From the NCBI RefSeq assembly GCF_018599185.1, contig NZ_JAHFVL010000001.1, positions 558,001 through 622,000 of the forward strand: 64,000 nt of DNA. The letters run 5' to 3'. This DNA comes from Rhodanobacter sp. LX-99 (GTDB taxonomy: Bacteria; Pseudomonadota; Gammaproteobacteria; Xanthomonadales; Rhodanobacteraceae). Positions 31,438-41,700 of the stretch are shown here, one piece after another (position 1 is the first letter of the stretch; each line of letters begins with the position of its first letter). Made by a program: the position numbers and the translations under genes. The notes below the pieces were generated by a model. The model did no database searches and was not told the origin of the DNA. It was given only the letters and a program-made list of their open reading frames with translations.

Positions 31438-32072
31438 GGGCAGGCTCCCGAGCTGGTGGTGGTCACGAGGATCGAACCGGTCGTCATGGCGATCACGCGA
31501 TGGTTGTCCTTGCTCATCTGGCTGGTGCAGACGTCGGCCACCGTACCGGTGTAGGAACCCGTGGTGCCGACTTTCTGCCCCAGGCCCTGCCCGCTGAAGC
31601 GGATCGCCGTCACGTCACCCTTCAACTGCACGGCCCCGGTGATGCCTGGCGTGGCCGCCAGCACCGGGCTGGCGGCGCCGCTGCTGGTCAGGGCATAGAC
31701 CGCGCCGGTCTGGGTGGTGCAGGCACCGCCCAGCGTGTCGGAGGTGTTGGCGCTGGCCGAATTGCTGCACAGCTGGGTATTCGCATTGCGCTTGACCGCT
31801 TCCATCCGCGCCACGTGGATCGCGTTGACGATGTCGTTGGCGGCGGTGTTGAGCTTGTTGGAAAGCGTCAGCGACTTGAAGCTGGGTACCGCGATCATGA
31901 TCAGCACCAGGGCCACGGCCATGGTGATCAGCAGTTCCACCAGGGTGAAGCCGCGCTCGCGCGGCTGCGCCGCGCCCCGTACTGATCCGCACTCCGGCGA
32001 GCGACCGCCGACATTTTTCGGCTTGCGCGCTCCGATCAACGAGACGCCTCGCTGACGCGACAGGACTTGCAT
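31434..32072 (-). CDS. fimT: FimT/FimU (GspH-like) minor pilin
   Basis: A 212-residue prepilin. The start at 32072 (MQVLSRQRGVSLIG) follows GGGAGAATTCC. This gives an unusually long 41-residue leader before FTLVELLITMAVALVLIMIAVPSFKSLTLSNKLNTAANDIVNAIHVARMEAVKRN, the classic GspH/FimT motif. The C-terminal part contains paired cysteines (LCSNSAS...GACTTQ; DVCTSQ...GACP). First gene of the minor pilin operon. FimT-type proteins of xanthomonads can bind DNA for natural transformation, but that activity cannot be read from the sequence here. Confidence 0.9.
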   Translation of the reverse strand: MQVLSRQRGVSLIGARKPKNVGGRSPECGSVRGAAQPRERGFTLVELLITMAVALVLIMIAVPSFKSLTLSNKLNTAANDIVNAIHVARMEAVKRNANTQLCSNSASANTSDTLGGACTTQTGAVYALTSSGAASPVLAATPGITGAVQLKGDVTAIRFSGQGLGQKVGTTGSYTGTVADVCTSQMSKDNHRVIAMTTGSILVTTTSSGACP

Positions 32073-32135
32073 GGAATTCTCCCTGATACCCCTGCAGCCA
32101 CTGTACCTATCGGCCCCGGCCCGGCCAGTCTCCAG

Positions 32136-32167
32136 CCGACAAGCGGTAGCAATTGCCCGACAAGCGG
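32136..32167. promoter_or_regulatory. 11-bp direct repeat with 21-bp period upstream of fimT; LytTR/AlgR-like site
   Basis: CCGACAAGCGG occurs at 32136-32146 and 32157-32167 (CCGCTTGTCGG on the operon's strand), about 64 bases upstream of the fimT start. The 21-bp period places both sites on one DNA face, the geometry bound by LytTR-type dimers, and CCGCTTGTC resembles the AlgR site CCGTTCGTC. AlgR controls the equivalent operon in Pseudomonas aeruginosa. The repeat is seen directly; the regulator is inferred. Confidence 0.55.
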
Positions 32168-32249
32168 CTGATGGCGGCGCGAAAAAGGTGACCGGGTTCA
32201 CGCGCAGTCGGCCAGGGTGACGGCGATCGCATCCCGGCCACTCCGATCG

Positions 32250-34154
32250 CTACGGAGCGGCCTCGACCCGGTTCCTGCCGTTGTCCTTGGCGTGGTACAG
32301 CGCCGCGTCCGCGCGCCGCACGAGGGAAGCAGCACCCGTATCGGCGTGCCTCAACTGGGCGACGCCGAGACTGACCGATAGCTGCAGTTCGATGCCGGCG
32401 ACCGTCGGCCGCGCGGCAGCCACGTTGGCGCGCAGGCGCTCGGCCACCTGCAGGCCACCCTCGATATCGGTATCGGGCAGCACGACCAGGAACTCTTCGC
32501 CGCCCATGCGACCGAGCCTATCGAACTGGCGCAGCGCACCCTGGCAGGCCTGGACGATCTGCTCCAGCACCTGGTCGCCAACCGGGTGACCATGGTTGTC
32601 GTTGACGCGCTTGAAGTGATCGATGTCGAGCATGATCACGGTCAGCCCGCGATGGGCACGGCGGGCCTCGTCGACGGCCATGCGCAGCATGTGTTCGATA
32701 TGACGACGATTGGAGATGCCGGTCAGCGGGTCGGTGAGTGCCAGCCGGTGCAGGCGACGGCTCTGGCGCCATTGCCGCCATGCCAGCCAGAGCATCAGCA
32801 ACAGCAGCACACCGGCGAGCAGGATGGCCAGGCGCTGCCAGCCGCGAACGCGCTCCAGCGCGGCCAGCTGCTGCTCCCTGAGCGCCTTGTCGGCAGCCAG
32901 CTTGCGGTTCTCCAACTCGCGCCGTTCGGTATCGAACTGGTAGCTCATCAGTGTGGTGATCTGGGTCTTGGCCATGCGCGCCAGCGCGGCATCGGCCTTC
33001 ATCTTGAGCTTGAGATCGGCCAGCGCAGCGGCTGGCTTGCCCAACGCCTCCTGGTTCTTCGAACGCTCCTCGTAGAGCTCGGCCAGGTAACGCATGTTGT
33101 TGCTGTGCCTGACGTTCGCCTCGGCCATGTCGAACTCGCGCGCGGCCAGTTCGTGCTGGCCCAGACCCGCGTGGGCCTCGGCAGACTGCAGGGCCAGCAT
33201 GCCGGTGTTGGACTTGTCCGAGACGGCCTGGAATTCCCTGGCGGCGTGATCCAGATGCTGCAGCGCCTCGGCATACTGCTGCCGGGCATTGCTGCTCTCC
33301 GCCAATGCCAGCAGGGCGGATCCCACGCTTTGCCGCGAACCGGTTTCACGCGCCAGCGCCAGGGCCTGCTGCAGTGGCGCGACCGCAGCCGCGGCATCGC
33401 CCCGTTCGGTCGCCAGAAACCCCAGTTGCAGGTTGACCACCATCTGTTCCTGCTTGTCCTGCTTGCGCTGCGCCGACGCCATCGACTGGCGCAGGTAGTC
33501 GCCGGCCTTGTCGTATTCGCCAAGTCGTCGATAGATGGTGGCGATGCTGATGAGGTTGGATTGTGCGGCCGTCGTATTGCCCACGGTTTCATAGAGGCGC
33601 TGCGCCTCCAGGAAATCGAACAGCGCCTTCGCCTGCTCGCCCAGCAACGACTGGGCACTGCCGCGCCAAGTCAGTCCGTCGGCGATCAGGCGGGCGTTCT
33701 CCAGGCGCCGGGCAATCCGGATGCCCTCCTCGTAAGCCGGCAGCGCGTCGCGTTCCGTGGTGACCCGGCCCTGGTAAAGGCCGCGGCAAATCTGGAAGTT
33801 GGCCTCCGCCTCCAGGTCGCCCGCCTGGCGGGCCTGTTCGATGCCGCGGCCCGCATAGGCGTAGCCGCCGTTGGCGTCGTTGTCGAACGCCAGGAAGCAG
33901 TACATGTATTCGTATCGGCGCTGCCGGTAGGCGTCATTGGACGGCAGCAGGGCACGCAGGCGGTCGAGGGCGTCGTCAACGGACGCCTGGCTGTTCAGAG
34001 CCACCTCGCCGTTGTCCAGTTGCCGGATGAGCTGGTCGAACGCCGCTGTGTCGCGCACCGCTGCCTGCGCCGCCGGTTCGGCGTGCGCGCACAGCGCCGT
34101 CGCCAACAGCAACACCAGCAAGCCAGGCAAACCACGAAATAGTCCGGACAACAC
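32250..34154 (-). CDS. Membrane-anchored diguanylate cyclase with periplasmic TPR sensor
   Basis: A 634-residue protein starting at GTG (34154). A signal peptide (LFRGLPGLLVLLLATALCAHA) leads into TPR-like helical repeats (~30-420) predicted to be periplasmic. A short coiled-coil (RRELENRKLAADKALREQQLAALERV) and one membrane helix (LAILLAGVLLLLMLWLAW, ~455-475) follow, then a cytoplasmic GGDEF domain. The active-site motif is RMGGEEFLVVLP, and an RQFD product-inhibition site sits five residues upstream, so an active, feedback-inhibited cyclase making cyclic-di-GMP is expected. LDIDHFKRVNDNHGHPVGDQVL is intact. It lies upstream of the minor pilin operon on the same strand but is separated by that operon's promoter region. 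The ligand is unknown. Confidence 0.9.
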   Translation of the reverse strand: MLSGLFRGLPGLLVLLLATALCAHAEPAAQAAVRDTAAFDQLIRQLDNGEVALNSQASVDDALDRLRALLPSNDAYRQRRYEYMYCFLAFDNDANGGYAYAGRGIEQARQAGDLEAEANFQICRGLYQGRVTTERDALPAYEEGIRIARRLENARLIADGLTWRGSAQSLLGEQAKALFDFLEAQRLYETVGNTTAAQSNLISIATIYRRLGEYDKAGDYLRQSMASAQRKQDKQEQMVVNLQLGFLATERGDAAAAVAPLQQALALARETGSRQSVGSALLALAESSNARQQYAEALQHLDHAAREFQAVSDKSNTGMLALQSAEAHAGLGQHELAAREFDMAEANVRHSNNMRYLAELYEERSKNQEALGKPAAALADLKLKMKADAALARMAKTQITTLMSYQFDTERRELENRKLAADKALREQQLAALERVRGWQRLAILLAGVLLLLMLWLAWRQWRQSRRLHRLALTDPLTGISNRRHIEHMLRMAVDEARRAHRGLTVIMLDIDHFKRVNDNHGHPVGDQVLEQIVQACQGALRQFDRLGRMGGEEFLVVLPDTDIEGGLQVAERLRANVAAARPTVAGIELQLSVSLGVAQLRHADTGAASLVRRADAALYHAKDNGRNRVEAAP

Positions 34155-34383
34155 GCCCCCAAGAAAGTCGATTCAGACTCTCCATGTCCGCACGGCGCAG
34201 GCCGTCGTCTCGTTATCGGCCGGGTCGCGAAAAAACTGAAGTGCGCCCCAAGAGCGGTGTCAGGGCTGAGGTTTCCCCACGAATCTTTTCAATCAATCAA
34301 CATTGTTGCATGCATATTGAAGGAACAGCGAGTGCATGACGCGGTCATTTCTCACGGGTTACGAAGCCAGGTGCCGCCACGCC

Positions 34384-34620
34384 ATGCGCGCGACCGAAGT
34401 ATTGCAAAAGTGCCTTGGCGATGGACTGAAGAGAATGCATGCGCAGCGTGCCCGAACGCTGCTGCATGCCGTCGAAGCACTGACGCTCGGTCATCGCCTA
34501 ACGCTAAAGGACTTGCCCCGCTCGTGGTCGGGGCCAAGCGCATTCGCATGCCATTCAACGTGCTCGATCACCTGTCGGCAATCGCCACCTGCAGCTGGCC
34601 ACTCCCAACCATTTGCAAGC
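34384..34620 (+). pseudogene. Remnant of an IS4-type transposase N-terminus (frameshifted, truncated)
   Basis: The frame starting at 34384 reads MRATEVLQKCLGDGLKRMH then AQRARTLLHAVEALTLGHRLTLKDLPRSW, which resembles the N-terminal helical part of IS4-family transposases. After ~34525 the similarity continues in another frame (GAKRIRMPFNVLDHLSAIA, compare the family's xRxRxPLKxLDRLLGN). No DDE catalytic region follows. I call it a decayed insertion-sequence fragment; family assignment is from memory of the motif, not a search. Confidence 0.55.
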
Positions 34621-34644
34621 CACCCAACGCACGCGTCCCTCACG

Positions 34645-34716
34645 TTATAGATCGCTGAGGTCGTAGCCGGCGGCCACGGTGACGTGATCGCCACTGCCGG
34701 AAGTGTTCCTGACACC
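34645..34716 (-). pseudogene. Fragment of a cdiA/haemagglutinin repeat
   Basis: The minus strand reads EGVRNTSGSGDHVTVAAGYDLSDL and stops. SGDHVTVAAGYDL matches the CdiA repeat SGDHVSVAAGHDLTTQ encoded near 38840-38885, and the DNA is closely similar over about 43 bases. No ORF of haemagglutinin size surrounds it. It is probably a leftover of an older CdiA copy displaced by recombination. Confidence 0.55.
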
Positions 34717-34783
34717 TTCTCTGAGCTTCAAATATAGCAAGGTGTCGCATGTGGAGTTCGAGCCGGCCATCATCTGACAAAAA

Positions 34784-35041
34784 TTAAGGCTCAGGCAGCG
34801 CAAAGACCCAAACGCTATTGGAGACTTCATCTGCTGCAAAACATTTGCGCCTGCCATTAAAGGTGGCTTCCCATATTGGTAGATTCAATTCTCCATCATT
34901 ATGATCGAGCACTGCTGCGTACTTTCCGGCAGCCCGTTCCCACTCTTTTGACCAAACGTTTTCTTGCTCGAAGTAGCGAGCAAGTTGCGCGTCACCAGCG
35001 ATAACCCAATTCATAAATGTATTACCCCACAAGTGCTGCAT
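34784..35041 (-). CDS. Small hypothetical protein in AT-rich DNA (possible orphan immunity protein)
   Basis: An 85-residue ORF beginning MQHLWGNTFMNWVIAGDAQLARYFEQENVW and ending VWVFALPEP; a later start at MNWVIAGDAQ is possible. I recognise no family. It has no signal peptide or membrane helix, is rich in acidic and aromatic residues, and lies in low-GC DNA between CDI remnants downstream of cdiI. Orphan immunity genes are often found in such places. Only the context supports that idea. Confidence 0.4.
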   Translation of the reverse strand: MQHLWGNTFMNWVIAGDAQLARYFEQENVWSKEWERAAGKYAAVLDHNDGELNLPIWEATFNGRRKCFAADEVSNSVWVFALPEP

Positions 35042-35164
35042 TCAAAGCAGTCACCATTCGATACAATTGCGTTACCCCGACCATGTATGATCTTTTAATT
35101 TTACCCAAGTAGCCATTGTCTATAAACACGCAAAGGGGACGCAGCCAATTAATTCGGGGTGTGG

Positions 35165-35293
35165 CTACGCGAAGGTATAAGCGATGACGATCTGCTCGCC
35201 CTCCGCTTCCACCCTCACCAGCAGCGCGCCCCTGGCAGCTCTGCTCTCCAGGCCATGGTCGAACGTACTCTCGGCCGTCCCGCCCAGGTACAC
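35165..35293 (-). pseudogene. Short GC-rich ORF tail, 42 codons, unrecognised
   Basis: The minus strand reads STFDHGLESRAARGALLVRVEAEGEQ then IVIAYTFA before a TAG, preceded by a possible GTG start and an in-frame stop. The codon use (GC-rich third positions) differs from the AT-rich surroundings, which suggests the end of a former gene. I cannot name it. Confidence 0.25.
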
Positions 35294-35501
35294 TCAAGGG
35301 GTAGCCCCCCGACTGACTCATGCGGCTTAATTAGCCGCGCCACTTTATTTCCCTTAATTAGCTGCACCTATTATTTTTCCTGCCTCATCGGACGTGCGCT
35401 TCCTGAGGGTGGACCGCTATAATGCCTGAGAGCGGGAATAGGACGAGATAACCTCTCGTTGCTCATTACTCACCATTATTCCTCATACTCTCTCTAGCGA
35501 A

Positions 35502-35798
35502 CTACGATGAAGCCTTAATAACACGAAGGAGATCGCTAAGTTCCCATACCACATTATTGAATATAGGCAACAATTTCGGCCATTTAATATCGCCACGAAC
35601 ATATGTATTTTTTTCTTCATCAAAGTAATCGATAAAGCACTGCCCCCTTTCTCTCTCTACACGCAGTAAGCCAATGTCCGATTTTACTTCTGCAACAAAA
35701 TCACCAAAGCTTTCCTCGTTATAACGAATTATCCGCACATCAAGTGGCTCTACCCCAGACTTATTGAACTGCTCCATCAAAAAAGAGTTTGGAATCAT
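35502..35798 (-). CDS. cdiI: Candidate CDI immunity protein (CdiI)
   Basis: A 98-residue protein starting MIPNSFLMEQFNKSGVEPLD, one base after the cdiA stop (TGA C ATG), exactly where the cognate immunity gene sits in CDI loci. It is soluble and acidic, with no signal sequence, in AT-rich DNA like the cdiA tail. The sequence (YNEESFGDFVAEVKSDIGLLRV, GQCFIDYFDEEKNTYVRGDI, then LLPIFNNVVWELSDLLRVI) is not a family I recognise. The role is inferred from position, size and matched base composition: it should bind and neutralise the C-terminal toxin of CdiA in the cytoplasm. Confidence 0.7.
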   Translation of the reverse strand: MIPNSFLMEQFNKSGVEPLDVRIIRYNEESFGDFVAEVKSDIGLLRVERERGQCFIDYFDEEKNTYVRGDIKWPKLLPIFNNVVWELSDLLRVIKASS

Positions 35799-35799
35799 G

Positions 35800-38700
35800 T
35801 CATTTTCCTTTGGCCGGAGGGGTTAGTCGCATACCGTCGCTGGAAACCGCATATCCTTTTTGCCTCATATATTCTATTTCTCGAGCATAGTAGGACCCGG
35901 GTCGGGCCGATTGCGCGGGTGTCGCCAATATTACGGCGTCTCCCCTATCTATAGTCCTATCTAAAAACCTAGTATTTGACGCCCACCGCTGATCTTCTGA
36001 CATTGTATTCCATACACTATCCGGAATTTGATAGCGCCTTGCTCCAATGTCATCTGACATCGTCACGTATTCAGGGTAGTGACCCAGAACAGTCTCTCCT
36101 GTATTTCGCTTGGCTGGAGCCAAGATATTGGCAACCTTTTCACCATCCGCGGCCACGTCAAGCGATTTACCAGCACTGGCAGCCAGCCCCTCGCCGGGTA
36201 CGGCCCCGATGATCGCTGCCGCTGCTGCCGTGCCATCTTGGTCGCGGATCGCCACGCCCAACTGTCCGAAGGGCCCGAGTGCACCGGCTCTGAACATAGG
36301 ATACAGCGTGGCTAACTGCGCGTAGGTATGCACTTCGTCGGTCGTTAAACCTTGACCGGTTGCCACCTTACGCTCCAGAGACTCCATGGTGCCCTGATCG
36401 CGGAGGGTGTTGGCCATGTCCTTGTAGCCAGACAAGTTGACCTGACTGCCGTGTTGCGCAGGGGTCTCATAACTGCCGATGAAACCCGTTACGACACTCG
36501 GTACAAGATCACTGAGTATGCCGTTCCATTGCGTGTGGAACTCGCCATCGTAATACTGGCCGTTGATCGTGGAATCAGCACGTTCGGCAGACGTTGCTGA
36601 GAAGTAGCCGTTTTGCTTCGCCCAATCAGGAGTGTTGTTAGCCAGCCATTGTTTGGCATCATTGTCGTCCGGCCCCAGCTTGGCGGACCATGCATCGTCC
36701 ACCTGACGCAAGCTCTGCTTGATCAGTATGGTTTCGGCATCGCGCTCGCTGACCCCGGGATGTTCGCCCGCATACTTGGCTGCAAGCTCGCCCGTGATCA
36801 GCTTGATTTCGTTCGGGTGCAGCTGACGATTAAATGCATCACCGGTAAGTGCGGTACTTGCGCCGGCGCCACCGCCTGCGGCGCCACCGATGGCTGCGCT
36901 GGCCAACTGCATATACGTCTTGCCTTCAGGGCTGTACGGATCAATGCCCTGATCACCCAAGTACCTTTCCATGGCTCCACTTGCGGCCTGGCTTGAGCCG
37001 CCACCCAGAGCGCCCTGCAAAGCGTTTCCACCCCCCAGGGCGGCCGTCGCGGCACTGACCAATCCATGGAGAATGATCTTGTCGGATCCGCCTTCACTCC
37101 ATCTATCCAACCGTTGCTTAGCATCAGCCTCAGCAGCAGTATCACCAGCGTCCCGGGCTTCTGCTAGATCCGCTGCGGCCTGGGTTTGCTTGTAGCTGGC
37201 GATATCACCGGCTGCGCGCATGCCGACCTGCCCGGCCACATTGCCCAGTTCCTGCTGCTCGGTCACCTTCTGCTGATCGAAGATCGGCTTGAGGCCGGCG
37301 GCGCCGATATCCGGCGCACGATCCAGCCCACTGAGATCGGTCCCCGGGTTGTCGCGAGTGATGATCGTGCCCTGAGCGATGCCCGCCTGGGTCGTGCTGC
37401 TCTTGTCGCCGAACTGCGGCACGCCAATGCTTGGTGAGGCACTGGTGCCGCCACTGCCGGAGCCCACGCTGATGCCAGCGCTCATCGCGCTATAGCTGGC
37501 GCTGTTCTTCAGATCGCTGAAGCTCAAGGTGCCGGTGTCGAGCAGGTTCAGGGACGGATTGGCCGTACTGGCGATTACCGCACCAGTGAGGTCGGTGTGG
37601 CCGCCCACGTGCACTTGGAAGCCGCCGTTGCCGGCACCGATGCCGCTGACCTGATCCACGCTCGTGTAACTGCTGTCGACCATGCCGGCACTGGCGTGCA
37701 CTTCGCTGCCGGAGCCGTAGACATAGGTGCCGCCGGCCTGCCAGGAGTGACTGGCGTAGTCGTTGGTGGTCTGCTGGCTGGCTATCGACAGGTTGCCGCC
37801 GATATCGGCGAGTACGGTGTTGCCCTTGGCCTGCGCGCCCTCGATGGTGGCATCGGTGCCGGCCAGCAGGCTCAGCGTGTCGCTGGCGGTGACGCTGCTG
37901 TTGGCATAGCTGGTGCCGTTGCCGTGGGTCACGCCTTTGCCGCCGTCGGCGGTGGCGTAGAAGCCGGTCTGGCTGCCGATGCTGATGCCCAGTTCGCCGC
38001 GTGCGTTGGCGCTGTGGTCGCTCTGCGTATGCTGCTCGGCCTGGCTGAGCAGGTTGAGGTCGTGGCTGGCGGTCAGCGCGACGTCGACGCCATTGACTTG
38101 GCTGCCGATCACGTTGAGGTCGCCGTTCGTCGCGGCGATGGGGACGTCGCCGTTGCTGCGGATGTGGCTGGCGTAGCTGATGTCATCGTGGGTGTCGCTG
38201 TGCGCCGAGGCGCTGCTGGCGCCGATGCCGATGCGCAGGCTGACGCCGCTGGAGTTCGCAGCACTTTGGGCGCCACCGCCACTGCCAACACTGCCTACAC
38301 CCGCGCTCCCGCCTCTGTAGGCATCGCGCGCGCCATACGCCGCCTGTGCCGCGTACAAGGCCTTCAACCGTTTGTCGCTGACCTGCCCGGCGCGTTGGCC
38401 TGAGGCGTAGGCCTGCTCCGCCGCGGTCGCCGCGCCGCCGGTGAGGCCGGCCATGATGCCGCCGGTGTGCAGCGACTGGGTCTGGTGGCTGTCGGCGGTG
38501 CCGACGGCGGCATCGATGGTGACGTTCTGGCCGACGATCGCGGTGCCGGTCTGGCTGAGCACGTCGCTGCCGGTGATGTGCACGCCCTGCCCGGCGCTCA
38601 GCGTGACGACGCCGTCCGTGCTGCCGACCAGGCTGCCGGTGGGCGTAGTGTCGGTCTCGCTGGCGGTCTGCGTGGCCTTGGCCACGCCGAACATGCCGTG

Positions 38701-41700
38701 CAGGCCGCTGCGCTGCGCGCCGTAGGTGTTGACCGCGAGGCTGTGGTCTTCCGTGTGGGTGTTGTCGGCGGTGCCGACGGTGAGATCGTGGCCGGCGGCC
38801 AGCACCACGTCGCGAGTGCCGGCGATCTGCGCGGCCTGCGTGGTCAGGTCGTGGCCGGCGGCCACGCTGACGTGGTCGCCGCTGAGCACGCTGCCGACGG
38901 CGACGGTGTCGCTGCTGCTGTCCTGCTGCACCTTGTGGGTGCGGGTGAACAGGTCGCCCTTGGAGGTACCCACCAGCACGCCCAGGCCACCGCCACGCTT
39001 GGTGGTGCCGCGGTCGTGCGCCTCGCTGTGGGAATCCTGCGCCGCACCGAGCAGCACGTCGTGGCCGGCGCTGAGTCCGATGTCCTGCGTGGCGCTGACC
39101 TGCGCGCCCTGGGTGGTCAGGTCGTGGCCGGCGCCCAGCGTGATGTTGCTGCCGCTGATGGCGGTGCCGACGGCGTAGGTATCGCTGCTGGCGTCGTGAG
39201 TGGTCGTGGTGCTGCTGGAGAGCAGGCCGCTATGGGTGCGGGTGGTGTCCCTGCTGGCGGTGTGGTTCCCCTGTCCGGCATCAAGGGTGAGATCGTGGCC
39301 GGCGCCCAGGACCACCGCGCCCTGGGCGCTGCCGATCGTGGCAGCGGTGGCGGCAAGGTCGCGGCCGGCGCTGACGACGACACCGTTGGCACCGCTCAGC
39401 GTGCTGCCTTGCAGGGTTTCGTCGCGATGGCTCTCGCTGACCGCAGTGTGGCCTTCGGCGGCATGGGTCAGGCTGGAAGCCACGTCGGTTACGGTGTCCA
39501 GGGTGAGATCGCGCCCCGCGCCGACCGCCAGGGTATTACCTGCATCCAGTTGCGCGCCCTGACTGGTCAGGTCACGGCCGGCGACCACGGTGAGGTTGCC
39601 GGCCGCCGTGACGCTGCTGACCGTGTTCGTGGTGGTATCGGCGTGATCGTAGTGCGGCCCTTCCGTGTGCACTGTATGACCGATCGCCGCGAGGCTCAGG
39701 TCGCGACCGGCCAGCAGTTGGGCGCCCTTGCCGGCAGAGATGGCGGTGGCCGTGGCAGTGAGGTCGCGGCCGGCGGCCAGGCTGAGGTTGCTGCCGGCGG
39801 TTACCGGTGCGGTGTCGAGATTGAGGTCGCGACCGGTGCTGATCGCCAGATTGCCGCCCGCGCCGATGCTGCCCGGCTGCAGGTTGCCCAGTGCCACCGC
39901 ACTCACCGGCCCGCTCAGCCCCGTGAGGTCGACCGCGCCGAGCGCGACGGCGGCGTCGATACCGCTGCGCACGTCGTTGCCGGCCACCAGGCTGACGTTG
40001 CCGCCCGCGCCGAGCGTGCCGCCATTGAGGACGTCCTGCGCGGCACTGACGCTGAGGTTGTTGCCGGCACTCAGCTTGCCGCTGTTGAGCAGGTTGGCGG
40101 CGGTGAGCTGCGCGTTGTCGCTGGCGGCGATGGTGCCGTTGTTGGTGATGTCGCCGCTGGCGGTGAGGATCACGTTCTTGCCGGCGATGGTGGCCCCGCC
40201 GGCGGCCAGCGCCCTGGCATGCGCTGCCGACAGGTACACCACCGGCACCAGCACCTGCTGGCCGTCCACCGTGGCGCCGACCAGCCACACCATGTCCTGG
40301 GTGAGGTTGGCCATCTGCTCGGGCGTCAATGCAATGCCCACGCTGAGATCGAACTGCCGGGCTACCTGCACGCCAGCGTCCATCAGCGTGCGGTACTGCG
40401 CGAGCGCATGGGTGTTGTCGTCGAGGAAGCGGCGGCCGGTGAGCGAGGCGATCTGGTCGAGTACCGTGCGCTGTTCGTAGAAACCGTCGCCCAGCCGCTT
40501 GCGCATGTCGGACGGATCGATCGCCAGCTGGTCCATCATGTAGTCGCTGCTGATGAACTGGCTGTACCGGGTGAAGCGCGGGTCGGTCTCGACCAGGTAC
40601 GGGCTGCCGGGATTGGTCTGCACGGTGTACAGGCCCGACTGCGGCAACGTGACGGTGGGATGGCCGCCGCTCAGCGCGGAAACCACCTGCGGTGGCGGCG
40701 CGTTGGTGGCGGACGGCGTGCCGGGCGTGCCGGCAGCAACCGATGATCCGGCCCCCGCGACGGGTGCCGGGCCGCCGGACCCTCCGGCGCGGCCGGCCGG
40801 CAATCCCAGTGCGGTGCCGCCGACGGCGACCGGCGTACCGTCGATCGCGATGTCGCCCACGCCAGCGGCCGAACCGCCCACGTTGCCCACGGGGCCTGCG
40901 TTGCTGCCGCTCACCGCCTGGCTGCCGCCGTTCTGGCCCAGCCCGATCACCGCGTGTACCGGCTGACCGTCCGCGCCGACCACGGTGTTGTCGATGGTGT
41001 GCGCCGTGATGCTGACGGTGTTGCCGGCGGTGATGTATGCCGGTGCGCTTTCGCCTCCGGGGAGGGTGATCCACGAGGGCGCCTGGCCGGAAGCCAGCGA
41101 GAGGGTCAGCAGCGCCGAGAGATCGGGACCGGTGCCCTGCGGGTTGTAGGTTTCGTAACTGGAAGGGACCCAGCAACGACTCCCGCCGTTGATCGGCGCA
41201 CACAGGGCATCGTCGTGCGACTCACCCTCGAACCGTACCTGCAGTTCCGCACTGCGTTGCACGGAAGCCGTCGGCGCCCAGGCGATGTTCTCCACCGTTT
41301 CGCCGCCGATGGTGCCGCTGGATACCCCACCGCTCTGCGGCTGCCCGTTGATGACGAGGTCGTGTCCGGCGGCGAGCGTGGACTTGTCGTTGCGCACCGA
41401 TCCGTTGAGGCTGATGTCGCCACCGGCAAGCAGGCGGCTCTGTGCACTGGTCCGCACCAGCCGCTCCACCGACACCACCGTATCGGTGAGCAGCATCTGG
41501 AAAGTGGTGGCGCTGCCCTGGCCATAGGGGTAGCCGATGCAGCGATAGTGGTCGTTGTTGCGGCTACCGCAATAAGCATCGGCGACGGTGATTTCCGGTG
41601 CATCGACGACCTGACTGGCATCCAGGTAAGGTGGCTTGTGGGTCGGATCGGTATCGTCGTAGCGGTAACGGACCAGAGGCGCCTCGTTCAACGTGTTCTG

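Larger units (their letters stand above)
34155..35500. other. AT-rich, gene-poor interval downstream of the CDI locus
   Basis: About 1.3 kb in which base composition falls well below the rest of the window, especially after 34,680. It holds the IS4-like fragment, the cdiA fragment, one small ORF, a GC-rich ORF tail, a short hairpin (GCGGCT-TAATT-AGCCGC at 35322-35338) and otherwise nothing I can support. The pattern is typical of the decay zone behind an exchangeable CDI toxin module. Confidence 0.6.

Noticed and set aside
35022..35321. 99-codon minus-strand ORF (MSQSGGYPLSVPGRDGREYV...)
   Set aside because: Mixed composition and overlap with a more gene-like frame (35165-35293); no support.
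35800..37500. VENN motif or intein-like toxin delivery domain in CdiA
   Set aside because: Looked for a VENN-type boundary in the C-terminal region and found none; the toxin border is therefore only approximate.
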